A stretch of DNA of 64,000 bases, from the NCBI GenBank assembly GCA_964523405.1, contig CAZGAQ010000031.1:1-64000 (forward strand). Reading direction: 5' to 3'. The notes beneath the pieces were generated by a model that saw only the letters and a list, made by a program, of their open reading frames with translations, did no database searches and was not told where the DNA came from. The stretch comes from CAZGAQ01 sp964523405 (GTDB lineage Bacteria; Planctomycetota; Phycisphaerae; UBA1845; Fen-1342). A program made the position numbers and the translations under genes. Of the stretch, positions 52,733 to 60,986 are shown one piece after another (the stretch's first letter is position 1; the number at the start of each line of letters is the position of its first letter).

Positions 52733-53048
52733 CGGGGGCAGTCTTCGACAGAGCGATGCGCGGGCGTGATCCCGGGTACCGGCTAATGTGCAGTCAGACT
52801 GCACATCGGCCGGTCGTGCCGCGCGATGTGAGGGCAAGCGCGGGGGCATTTTGTTCGCGCGGCGGGTGCTTGTAAGTCCTTGCGGCAAGGGAGATAAGCG
52901 TGCCAGGGGGGTCGCGCCGCGGCCAGCGAGGCGGGGTCATTGCGGATTTCCCTATCAAATCGTAGAGTGACGGTTCCCGGCGGTGTCGTGCGCGGCACCC
53001 AGTTCTATAGGCCGGGATGGTTGTGGCGCATCAGCCAAGGAGAAGCAC
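52733..53048. other. Intergenic, 316 bp, no gene seen
   Basis: Contains a perfect inverted repeat at 52786 and the AAGGAGAAGC ribosome binding site before 53049. No supported frame otherwise. Confidence 0.55.
52786..52806. promoter_or_regulatory. Perfect inverted repeat ATGTGCAGT-CAG-ACTGCACAT
   Basis: Nine-bp perfect arms around 3 bp, 54 bp after the upstream stop and about 240 bp before the dehydrogenase gene. It has the size and AT content of a repressor operator; no U-tract suggests a terminator. Confidence 0.4.
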
Positions 53049-54233
53049 GTGTCCAAACGCACGATCGTCGCGATGCCCGGAGACGGCATCGGCAAGGTTG
53101 TTCTCCCGGAAGCGATCCGCGTGCTCAACGCGGTGAAGTTCGACGCCGAGTACGTCCACGGCGACATCGGGTGGGATTTCTGGATTCACGAGGGCAACGC
53201 CCTGCCGCAGCGGACGATCGACCTGCTCGAGAAGCACAAGATCGGCCTGTTCGGGGCGATCACGTCCAAGAGCAAGGACAAAGCGGAGGCGGAGCTGTCG
53301 CCGGCGTTGAAGGGCAAGGGCTACACGTACTTCAGCCCGATCGTGACGATGCGGCAGCATTTCAATCTGGACATTTGCATTCGCCCGTGCATCGCGTTCC
53401 CGGGCAACCCGCTGAACTTCATTCGCAAGCGGCCGGACGGCGGCTTCGAGGAGCCGAAGGTCAACGCGGTGGTGTTCCGGCAGAACACGGAGGGGCTATA
53501 TGCGGGCGTGGAGTGGACGAACCCGCCGGAGAACGTGCGGAAGGCGTTCGAGTCGCACAAGAAGTTCGCGGCGTTCAAGAGTGTGCCGCCGGCGGACCTG
53601 GCGGTGTCGCTGCGCGTGATCACGCGTGAGGCGAGTCGGCGTATTTGTCATGCGGCGTTCGAGTACGCCAAGAAGTTCGGCTACAAGTCCGTGACGATCT
53701 GCGAGAAGCCGAACGTGTTGCGCGAGACGAGCGGGATGTTCACGGACGAGGCGAAGCGCGTGGCGAAGGACTTCCCCGGCATTGCGCTGCGGGAGACGAA
53801 TATCGACGCGCAGATGATGTGGCTGACGAAGAACCCGGAGGACTACGGCGTCGTCGTGTGCAGCAACATGTTCGGCGACATTGCGTCCGACGCATTCGCG
53901 GGGCTGGTCGGCGGGCTGGGTTTCGCCTGCAGCGCGAACATCGGCGAAGAGGTGGCCGTGTTCGAGCCGACGCACGGGAGCGCGCCGAAGTACGAGAAGC
54001 TGAATCCTCCGATCATCAACCCAATCGCGATGATCATGAGCGCGTGCATGATGCTGGATCACATCGGCGAGACGGAGAAGGCGACGCGGATCAAGAGCGC
54101 GATCGCGGCCGTGGTCAACGAGGGCCAGGTGCGCACGTACGACATGCTGCGGTTGACCGGCGGGCCGGACGTGTTCAAGAAGGGCGCGGCCAGCTCGACG
54201 CAGATGACGGATGCGATCATCGCGAAGCTGTAG
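53049..54233 (+). CDS. Isocitrate/isopropylmalate dehydrogenase family enzyme
   Basis: NAD(P)-dependent oxidative decarboxylase of a 2-R-hydroxyacid: isocitrate (citrate cycle) or 3-isopropylmalate (leucine synthesis). GTG 53049 has AAGGAGAAGC upstream. Family motifs: MPGDGIGKVVLPEAIRVL at the N-terminus, FRQNTEGLYAG, ITREASRRICHAAFEYA and NMFGDIASDAFAGLVGGLGF, then THGSAPKY. Length 394 is in the normal range for both. The SKSKDKAE and TSKSKDK stretch and the absence of leu genes favour an isocitrate dehydrogenase, not settled. It stands alone. Confidence 0.85.
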   Translation: MSKRTIVAMPGDGIGKVVLPEAIRVLNAVKFDAEYVHGDIGWDFWIHEGNALPQRTIDLLEKHKIGLFGAITSKSKDKAEAELSPALKGKGYTYFSPIVTMRQHFNLDICIRPCIAFPGNPLNFIRKRPDGGFEEPKVNAVVFRQNTEGLYAGVEWTNPPENVRKAFESHKKFAAFKSVPPADLAVSLRVITREASRRICHAAFEYAKKFGYKSVTICEKPNVLRETSGMFTDEAKRVAKDFPGIALRETNIDAQMMWLTKNPEDYGVVVCSNMFGDIASDAFAGLVGGLGFACSANIGEEVAVFEPTHGSAPKYEKLNPPIINPIAMIMSACMMLDHIGETEKATRIKSAIAAVVNEGQVRTYDMLRLTGGPDVFKKGAASSTQMTDAIIAKL

Positions 54234-54499
54234 CAGACCAGGGGCGTCCGGCGCGCTGCCCGAGTGAAGGGCGGCCGCCGGACCCGCCTGTGGCAGGGGG
54301 GCGGCAGGGGTGGGGGAATTCGAGGCATTGACGATTCTCCGGCTGCGGGCTACGGTTCACAAGCTGGGTGATGCTCTGCGCGCTCCGGATGCGCCTGCCG
54401 AGGTGCGGCGTGTGCGATTTCCGGCGTGCCGGACCGCTGCTGAGCATGCCGTCCAGCCGGCGTGGCCCGCCGGGGCGCGTTGCCTAACCAGCAAGAGTG

Positions 54500-55543
54500 A
54501 TGAGTACCATGCAAACCATGCGACGACTCCTTGGTGTCGGTCTTGTGGCCACCCTGTTGCTGTGTTCTTGCGAGGATGCGCAGGATTCCAGCTCGTCCGC
54601 CGGACAACTGGGCGCGACCAAGGAAGGGGCGCCGCTGGCGCCCGGCCCGCAGGATCCCGGCATTCTGCAGGACGCGGCGACGTACCAGCCGGCGAAGGTG
54701 CCCGGCAGCGCCGGGCCGGGACCGGCCGGCGGCGGGGCCACGAAGGAAGCGAAGGCCGCGTCGGGTGATGCCGATACGGCTGTGCGGGCGCTGGTCGAGG
54801 CCCTGACCAAGGCCATGCAGAAGGGGGATGTCGAGCAGGCGCTGAAGCTCTTTGGCGAGGAGCAGGTGGCGGCTCTCACGATGGAAGACAAGTTCAGCCC
54901 GATGCTCGGGACGTTCGAGCGTTTTGAGCGCTTGGGCAAAAAGACGGCGCCCGAGATGAGCGCGACCGCGTTCATGGACACCGTTCTGGCGGGTGTGGCC
55001 GTGGGCCTCGCGGCGGCGCAAGGAGACGCGTCGGCGCTGGCCGCGGGCAAGTTGCCGGACGGCGTGGCGATGACGGGGGCGGCGCTGGGGCTGGCGCCCA
55101 AGTGGGAGATCCTGGACCCGGAACATGCGGTCGTGAAGCCGAATCTCGCGGCGCTGGTGCTGGGGCCCGCGGCCACGCCGACGCTGGCGGCGGCCAAGGG
55201 ACCGCAGGGGTGGAAGTTCCAGCTCAAGGCGCCACTGACGGCACCGGAAGTCGAGACGCTGCTCGCGTACCATCAGCAGATGCAGCAGGGACTGGACAAG
55301 GTCCTCGATTGGCTGGAGTCGAACAAGAACCCCGACCAGGCCACGCTGATGCAGATCATGGTCAAAGCCATGACGGGGCAGCCGCTCGAGCTGCCCTCCG
55401 GCGCGGGCGAGCCCAACGAGGCCAGTCCGGCGCCCGGGATGAAAGAGCCCAACGAACCGAAGGAACCGAATGAGCCCAACGCCGCCGCGCCGGCGCCGGG
55501 TGACCAGCCGGGGGAGGGTGGTGGCGAACCGAATCAGCCGTGA
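54500..55543 (+). CDS. Lipoprotein with EPN-repeat tail
   Basis: A 347-residue lipoprotein (ATG 54500; ATG 54509 also fits) with signal GVGLVATLLLCSC and a Ser/Gly/Pro-rich linker. The middle domain is helical (ALVEALTKAMQKGDVEQALK, FERFERLGKKTAPEMSATAF). The tail is a Pro/Glu/Asn low-complexity stretch (EPNEPKEPNEPN, then GEPNQP), a feature of planctomycete secreted proteins. No family recognised. The next gene follows after 51 bp. Confidence 0.72.
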   Translation: MSTMQTMRRLLGVGLVATLLLCSCEDAQDSSSSAGQLGATKEGAPLAPGPQDPGILQDAATYQPAKVPGSAGPGPAGGGATKEAKAASGDADTAVRALVEALTKAMQKGDVEQALKLFGEEQVAALTMEDKFSPMLGTFERFERLGKKTAPEMSATAFMDTVLAGVAVGLAAAQGDASALAAGKLPDGVAMTGAALGLAPKWEILDPEHAVVKPNLAALVLGPAATPTLAAAKGPQGWKFQLKAPLTAPEVETLLAYHQQMQQGLDKVLDWLESNKNPDQATLMQIMVKAMTGQPLELPSGAGEPNEASPAPGMKEPNEPKEPNEPNAAAPAPGDQPGEGGGEPNQP

Positions 55544-55594
55544 GGCTGGCAGGGCGCGGGCCGCGCGCCCCGCGCGCCGGAGGCAGGGTATTCC

Positions 55595-56026
55595 TTGGCA
55601 CGCATTCCCGCTGAACAGATCGTCGCGCTGCAGGCCGAAATCGGCCGGACCGAGCATCTGCGCCGCATGGTCGACGAGGTGGAGCGTCTGCATCGCGTGG
55701 TGTTTCACGGGGATGTGCAGGCGGACTGGAGCAAGGTCCGGGCCTCGGCCGAGCAGATCGTGGTGGCGGAGATCGTGGGCCGGCATCACGGGCGCTCGGA
55801 CGGGATGTACTACGCGCTGCGCAACCTCGAGATGCAGGGGCGTACGTGGGAGGCGGCGATTCTGTCGCTCGCGGCCACAATCCACTCGTACTACACGACG
55901 CCGTTGGGCATCGTGATGCGGCATGATCTGTTCGGGGAGCAGGCGGTGTTCTTCACGCCGGACGCGCTGGAGTGGATTGAGGGCCGGCGCCGGCAACAGG
56001 AGGCCGGTTCGACCGGGTCGCCATGA
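55595..56026 (+). CDS. Unknown 143-residue protein coupled to the YhaM-type gene
   Basis: Soluble, mostly helical; TTG 55595 has GGAGG 11 nt upstream. Motifs: EHLRRMVDEVERLHRVVFHG, EIVGRHHGRSDGMYYALRNL and IHSYYTTPLGIVMRHDLFGE. The stop overlaps the next start as ATGA, so it is translated with the exonuclease. Not recognised. The HHGR and HSYYTTP stretches could bind metal or nucleotide, but nothing in view shows this. Confidence 0.7.
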   Translation: MARIPAEQIVALQAEIGRTEHLRRMVDEVERLHRVVFHGDVQADWSKVRASAEQIVVAEIVGRHHGRSDGMYYALRNLEMQGRTWEAAILSLAATIHSYYTTPLGIVMRHDLFGEQAVFFTPDALEWIEGRRRQQEAGSTGSP

Positions 56027-57030
56027 GCCAGACCAAGCCCCGTGCGTCCGTGGCCAGCCTGCAGGCCGGCCAGCGGATCGAAGACGAGGTGTACCGCGTC
56101 GCGCAGAAGGATCTCCGCACGACCAGCAACGGCAGTCTGTACATTCACGCGGTGATCGCGGACGGGTCGGGGGAGATGCTGGGGCGGATGTGGAACGCCT
56201 CGCAGGAGATTTACGACTCGATTCCGGAAGGGGGGCTACTGCATTTCCGCGGGCGCGTGGAGAGCTACAAGGGCAACCGCCAGTTCATCATTGACGGGCT
56301 GCGGGCCGTGGAGCCGGGCAGCGTGGATCCGGCGGCATTCCTGCCGGCGACGGCCTGCGACGTGGAGGCGCTGTGGGTGGAGGCGAAGGAGATTCTGCGA
56401 ACGATCGAGAACCGGTGGCTGCTGCTCTTGGTCGGGAAATTCGTGAATGACCCGGCCTTCGCGACGGCGTTCAAGCGGGCGCCGGCGGCGGTGCAGATGC
56501 ACCACGCGTACCTGGGCGGGCTCTTGGAGCACACGGTGAACCTGCTGCGGCTGGCGCAGGCGGTCTGCCCGCTGTATCCGCGGATCAGCCGCGACCTGGT
56601 GCTGGCGGCGGTGCTGCTGCACGACGCGGGCAAGACGCGCGAGCTGGCCTACGAGACGAATCTGGAGTACACGAGCGAGGGACAGCTTCTGGGACACATC
56701 GTGCAGTGTGTGCTGTGGCTGCACGAGAAATGCCGGGAAATCGAGGCGGAGCAACAGCAGCCCTTCCCGCACCAAGTGGAGTTGGCGCTGAAGCACCTGA
56801 TCCTGGCGCACCACGGCAAGTACGAGTTCGGCAGCCCGCGTCTGCCGGCGATGCCGGAGGCGTTTCTGCTGCACTACATCGACAATCTCGACGCCAAGCT
56901 GGCCATGTCGCAGGCCGCAATCGATGCGGATCCGGACGCGACGAGCGAGTGGACCTCATACGTCAAGGGACTGGAGACACGCGTCTACAAGCCGGATGTC
57001 ATGGGGATCCGTCCGCCGACAAAGGCGTAG
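56023..57030 (+). CDS. YhaM-like 3'-5' exoribonuclease (OB fold plus HD domain)
   Basis: HD-superfamily nuclease; YhaM trims RNA and single-stranded DNA from the 3' end in Bacillus. Residues about 15-95 form an OB fold (LYIHAVIADGSGEMLGRMWN, HFRGRVESYKGNRQFIIDG). The HD domain follows: histidines in VQMHHAYLGGLLEHTV (160, 161, 170), the HD pair in LLHDAGKTRE (200-201), and a later His pair in LILAHHGKYEFGSPRLPAMP. Length 335 is usual. Substrate and physiological role are inferred from the family. Confidence 0.92.
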   Translation: MSQTKPRASVASLQAGQRIEDEVYRVAQKDLRTTSNGSLYIHAVIADGSGEMLGRMWNASQEIYDSIPEGGLLHFRGRVESYKGNRQFIIDGLRAVEPGSVDPAAFLPATACDVEALWVEAKEILRTIENRWLLLLVGKFVNDPAFATAFKRAPAAVQMHHAYLGGLLEHTVNLLRLAQAVCPLYPRISRDLVLAAVLLHDAGKTRELAYETNLEYTSEGQLLGHIVQCVLWLHEKCREIEAEQQQPFPHQVELALKHLILAHHGKYEFGSPRLPAMPEAFLLHYIDNLDAKLAMSQAAIDADPDATSEWTSYVKGLETRVYKPDVMGIRPPTKA

Positions 57031-57059
57031 GGAGCTCGCGCGGGACCGCCCCCAGCAAA

Positions 57060-57087
57060 CGGGCGGCGCCGGGGCGCCGCCCGCTTT
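57060..57087. terminator. Terminator hairpin after the YhaM-like gene
   Basis: CGGGCGGCGCC pairs with GGCGCCGCCCG over 11 bp with a very short loop (a real loop would open one or two pairs), followed by CTTT. It lies between convergent genes (the leftward HEIHH gene ends at 57130) and may act for both. Confidence 0.7.
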
Positions 57088-57129
57088 CATCTGCAACGCC
57101 AGGCGCGCGGGCGTGACGCTACTATGCCG

Positions 57130-59709
57130 CTAGGGGCACGTCGTGTTCATCAGCGCGATGAACGGATCGATGTCCCGCCAGTTCACCTGGCCATCCCCGC
57201 TGGCATCCACATTGGCGAAAGTGCAGGTCGGTCCGGTCGGGAAGAGGGCCGTCCAGGCGGACAGGTTGTCGTTCATGCCCGCGACGAGGTAGTCGATGTC
57301 CCGCCAGTTGATCGATCCGTCGCAGTTCGCGTCCCCGGCACAGACGACCGGCGCCGCGTGCAGTGTAAAGTCCACGTACGTGTGGGTCTCGAAGACGCTG
57401 GTCCACGTACCGCTGAACTCGCTGCCGTCAGAGCCCGCGAGCTCGGAAGTCGTGATGCCCAGGCCGATGACGTGCCCGGGCGTGAGCGTGAGCCCGTCCA
57501 CGACTGGCGCGTCCGGCGGATACCAGGTGTAGGCCGCGCCGCCGGGGAGCACGCGCGGGATTTTCACTTCGATGCGGTAGACGCTCCCGGACACGCTGGA
57601 GGCGACCTGCGCCCCGGTGATGACCGAGCGTCCGAACACCTCGACGGTGCTCAGGTCCTGTGCGACGTAGACGTGGTGGCCGTCACCCCAGGAATCACCG
57701 ATGTGGTTGCCCTTGTTGTCCTGGTTGTAGGTGTCGGTGGCCCCGGCGACGTGGCGCACCGGGGATTCGAAGCGTCCATCCGCGCCGCTGCCGTCGAGCG
57801 AAATCTTGTAGCGCAGCGCACGCGTCGTCTCGAAGGCGAAGTACAGCGCGTTGTCATCCCAGCCGGCGTAGGTCTTGAGCGGAAAGCTCGTACTGCTCAT
57901 GGTGAAGTAGTAGCCGTCCACGAGCTGCGGCCAGGCGGCTTCGAGGGTGCCGTCGATGGTCGGTGGGGTTGCGAACTTCTCAATCGTCGTGCCGGCTCGG
58001 TACAGCGGGTGCGGGTCGACGCCATCGAGGACTCCGTCGCCGTCGGTGTCGGGATTCGTGGGGACGGTCCCACGGAAGTTACCCGCCGTGAATTCGCGCA
58101 GGTCATTGAGTCCGTCGTCATCCGTGTCGGCCTTGGCGGGGCTGGAGCCGGAACGGACCTCGTCGCGCCAGAGCCGCGCGTCGGCGTCGGGCAGACCATC
58201 GTGGTCGTCGTCGACGCATTCAATATAGCCGTCATACGGTGGCGGCAATTCCATCCACTGGTTGCCGTACTGGCGGTTCGTCTGGGCAATGCCGTCGAAG
58301 TCCGCGCCCCAGTCCATGTGCCAGCCCGTCGGCCCGAGGGGTGACGGGTAGCACCAGGGAAAGTGGCAGAACAGCACTTCGGGCGAACCGGAAATGTTCT
58401 GCATGGTTTCCAGGGCGTGGTGGATTTCGTGCGTGTAGGTCCAGGTGATCGTGTAGTTGATGCTGGAGCTCCGGCCGGGGTAGGCCGAGCCGCAGGCGGT
58501 GCCCAGCGACGCGCACGTGCTGCCCAGCACCACCCAGCCGCCCAAGCAGCCGGAGAGGTTCTGGCCAACGAGGTAGGCCAGGTCGAACTGGTTATCCTGG
58601 ACGCCGTGAGCGCGCAGGTCGGCGAGCAGAGCAGGACTGCTCCAATCGGCCCCGGGTGGCACGGTGTCGATGTAGAGCCAGGTCACGTCCATGTTCATCT
58701 GGCACAGGGTGGTGCGCCAGTAGAATTCCAGGCCCAACTTCAGGCCATTGACCATCTGCGCGACCTGCGACGTCGTATACCCGCCCTTGTAGAACACGAT
58801 CAGGGTCTCGAGGTTCTTGTGCGTGGTATAGCGGGCTGGGCTGCTGTCAAGGGCAATGGGCTGCTCGGTGGTGAACTGACTGAGCGCGGCGCCAGAGCCG
58901 TCGACAGCAATCACCTTGTAGTAGTAGACCTGTCCGGGCTGGAGGCCGTAGTCATTGAATGAGGTACGCAAGACCCGCTTGATCGGCGGGCCATAGGTGC
59001 CGGACGACGGGCGGCGATAGACCTCGTAGCCGGCGACGTTCGGCGCGGTGACCGCGTTCCACTGCAGGTACGTGGTGGAGTAGAAGGGCGTGATCTGCAG
59101 GTTCGTCGGTGCCGGCAGCGCGCCCTCGGTAGGCAGGAATTCCAGGCCATCGATCCATAACTTGAAGCCGTAATCCCACGTGTCGGCGTGGATCTCCAGC
59201 CAGTCGATGTCGGTCAGGCTGGGCGCCCCGACAGTGGTGCGCTGCCACTCGCTGTCGCCGGCCAGAGGCACACTGACCAGGAGCCACGTGCCCAGAGCAC
59301 CGTTCAGGACGACCGAAGTGGTTTGGTAGTTGAAGTAATTGGTGGACGCGCTGGCGCCGGTGCCCAGACGAACCCACGGCGATGCATTCTGGAAACCATA
59401 CGGACTCGGGTTCTCGGCGTAAACCCAAAAGCGCAAGCGGGCGATGCCGGACAGGTCCCACCCGGCAGCGCGTGCGAGCGGGGTCCACAACCACGTATCC
59501 GCTCCGCCGTTGGTCTCGAAACGGATCGACGCGCTGCCGATCCGCACGCGCGCCGCATCGTCATACACGGCGGCCGCGGCGGCCGCGGCGCCGGCACCCC
59601 ACTGCGCGGCGGTGTTCTCCGTGAGGCTGTCCAAGGCGGGATAGGCGGCAGTAGCCGTAGCAGCCCAGAGACAGGTCAGGCTCAGCACGGACAGGGCACG
59701 CCGGTTCAT
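57130..59709 (-). CDS. Large secreted protein with HEIHH motif and dockerin-like tail
   Basis: An 859-residue exported protein (ATG 59709; signal ALSVLSLTCLWAATATA). Order of modules: a beta-sandwich (ARLRFWVYAENPSPYG; residues about 25-190), a fibronectin type III domain (NLQITPFYSTTYLQWN), then a region with THEIHHALETM (His427, Glu428, His431 of HExxH), the sign of a zinc peptidase of uncertain family. TSP3-type calcium repeats follow (ADTDDDGLNDLREF, DTDGDGVLDGVDP). A CBM9-like domain comes next (TIDGTLEAAWPQL), and the final about 70 residues are the dockerin-like unit ending WRDIDPFIALMNTTCP. It may process proteins outside the cell. Confidence 0.8.
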   Translation of the reverse strand: MNRRALSVLSLTCLWAATATAAYPALDSLTENTAAQWGAGAAAAAAAVYDDAARVRIGSASIRFETNGGADTWLWTPLARAAGWDLSGIARLRFWVYAENPSPYGFQNASPWVRLGTGASASTNYFNYQTTSVVLNGALGTWLLVSVPLAGDSEWQRTTVGAPSLTDIDWLEIHADTWDYGFKLWIDGLEFLPTEGALPAPTNLQITPFYSTTYLQWNAVTAPNVAGYEVYRRPSSGTYGPPIKRVLRTSFNDYGLQPGQVYYYKVIAVDGSGAALSQFTTEQPIALDSSPARYTTHKNLETLIVFYKGGYTTSQVAQMVNGLKLGLEFYWRTTLCQMNMDVTWLYIDTVPPGADWSSPALLADLRAHGVQDNQFDLAYLVGQNLSGCLGGWVVLGSTCASLGTACGSAYPGRSSSINYTITWTYTHEIHHALETMQNISGSPEVLFCHFPWCYPSPLGPTGWHMDWGADFDGIAQTNRQYGNQWMELPPPYDGYIECVDDDHDGLPDADARLWRDEVRSGSSPAKADTDDDGLNDLREFTAGNFRGTVPTNPDTDGDGVLDGVDPHPLYRAGTTIEKFATPPTIDGTLEAAWPQLVDGYYFTMSSTSFPLKTYAGWDDNALYFAFETTRALRYKISLDGSGADGRFESPVRHVAGATDTYNQDNKGNHIGDSWGDGHHVYVAQDLSTVEVFGRSVITGAQVASSVSGSVYRIEVKIPRVLPGGAAYTWYPPDAPVVDGLTLTPGHVIGLGITTSELAGSDGSEFSGTWTSVFETHTYVDFTLHAAPVVCAGDANCDGSINWRDIDYLVAGMNDNLSAWTALFPTGPTCTFANVDASGDGQVNWRDIDPFIALMNTTCP

Positions 59710-59894
59710 GGTGACCTCCGTTGTTGCGGGTCAAGGCGGCGCCTCCACGCCGCGGCGGGATGAAACGGTCCAAGCAGCAAGTATAACAAGCGTCGTGCCG
59801 ATGCGCCAACGCGATCCGGCCGGCTACCCCCCAGGGCGCCCCCTTCGTATGATACCGCCGATTGGGACATCACCTGATCGGCGAGGAGTCCATC

Positions 59895-60929
59895 ATGCGC
59901 GTTGCTCTGACATGCCTGGGTGTGTTGCTCCTGTGCGGCTGTGAGAAGTCGGCTCCTCCGGGCCAGGGAGCGACGGCCGGCGGGACGGCGGCCGGTCCGG
60001 TAACCACGTCTCCGGCGGCGGCTACGGGTGAGCGCAAGCTGCGTGTCGCGGTGATCCCGAAGGGAACGACACACGATTTCTGGAAATCGGTGCAGGCGGG
60101 CGCGCAGCAGGCGGCGCGGGAGCTGGGCAACGTGGAGGTGATCTTCCGCGGGCCGGAGAAGGAGGATGATCGCGAGCAGCAGGTGGCGCTGGTGCAGAAC
60201 TTCATCTCCAGTCGTGTGGACGCGATTGTGCTGGCGCCGCTGGATGAGAAGGCGCTGCTGGCGCCGGCGCGGCAGGCGATGGCCGCGAAGATTCCGGTCA
60301 TCATCATCGACTCCGCGCTGGCGGGGACGGTGGGGCAGGATTTCGTCAGTTTTGTGGCGACGGACAATGTGAAGGGCGGGCAGCTCGGGGCCCAACGGCT
60401 GAACGAGGTGCTGGGCGGGCCGGGAAAGGTGTTGCTGCTGCGGTACCAGGAGGGCTCGGCGAGCACGATGGACCGCGAGCGGGGCTTCACGGAGGCGATC
60501 GGGCAGGTGGCTGGCGTCGAGTTGGTTGACCCGCATCGGTATGCCGGGCCGACGCGGGCGACGGCGCAGGAGGCGGCGGAGAATCTGCTGACCGCGCAGG
60601 CGGGGGCGCAAGGCATCTTCTGCCCCAATGAGTCGTCGACGTTTGGCATGCTCTTGGCGCTGCGGAATCGTGGGCTGGTGGGGCAGGTGAAGTTCGTCGG
60701 GTTTGACGCGAGCCCGGGTTTGGTCGAGGCGCTGGCGAAGGGGGAGATGGACGGGCTGGTGGTGCAGAATCCGTTGAAGATGGGGTATCTCGGCGTCAAG
60801 TCGGCGGTGGAGGCGGTGCAGGGCAAGGCGGTGGAACCACGGATCGACACCGGAGTGGCGCTGGTGACTCCGGAGAACATGGCGCAGCCGGAGATGCGCG
60901 CGCTGCTGGAACCGCCGGCGCGGGAATAG
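59895..60929 (+). CDS. Sugar-type ABC substrate-binding lipoprotein (RbsB-like)
   Basis: Periplasmic binding protein type 1 for the importer that follows. ATG 59895 has GAGGAG upstream; lipobox LLLCGC gives Cys16, so it is membrane-anchored. The fold is visible in VAVIPKGTTHDFWKSVQAGA, VALVQNFISSRVDAIVLAPL, GQDFVSFVATDNVKGGQLGA, LRYQEGSASTMDRERGFTEA and FDASPGLVEALAKGEMDG. Length 344 is normal. Binding sugar (ribose, xylose, galactose or inositol type) cannot be told. TATGAT at 59848 may be a -10 box. Confidence 0.9.
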   Translation: MRVALTCLGVLLLCGCEKSAPPGQGATAGGTAAGPVTTSPAAATGERKLRVAVIPKGTTHDFWKSVQAGAQQAARELGNVEVIFRGPEKEDDREQQVALVQNFISSRVDAIVLAPLDEKALLAPARQAMAAKIPVIIIDSALAGTVGQDFVSFVATDNVKGGQLGAQRLNEVLGGPGKVLLLRYQEGSASTMDRERGFTEAIGQVAGVELVDPHRYAGPTRATAQEAAENLLTAQAGAQGIFCPNESSTFGMLLALRNRGLVGQVKFVGFDASPGLVEALAKGEMDGLVVQNPLKMGYLGVKSAVEAVQGKAVEPRIDTGVALVTPENMAQPEMRALLEPPARE

Positions 60930-60986
60930 TCCGTCGCCGGTCACACAGGCTGCCGCTGCGGCGGCGCCGGGGGTGGCGGTAGACCG

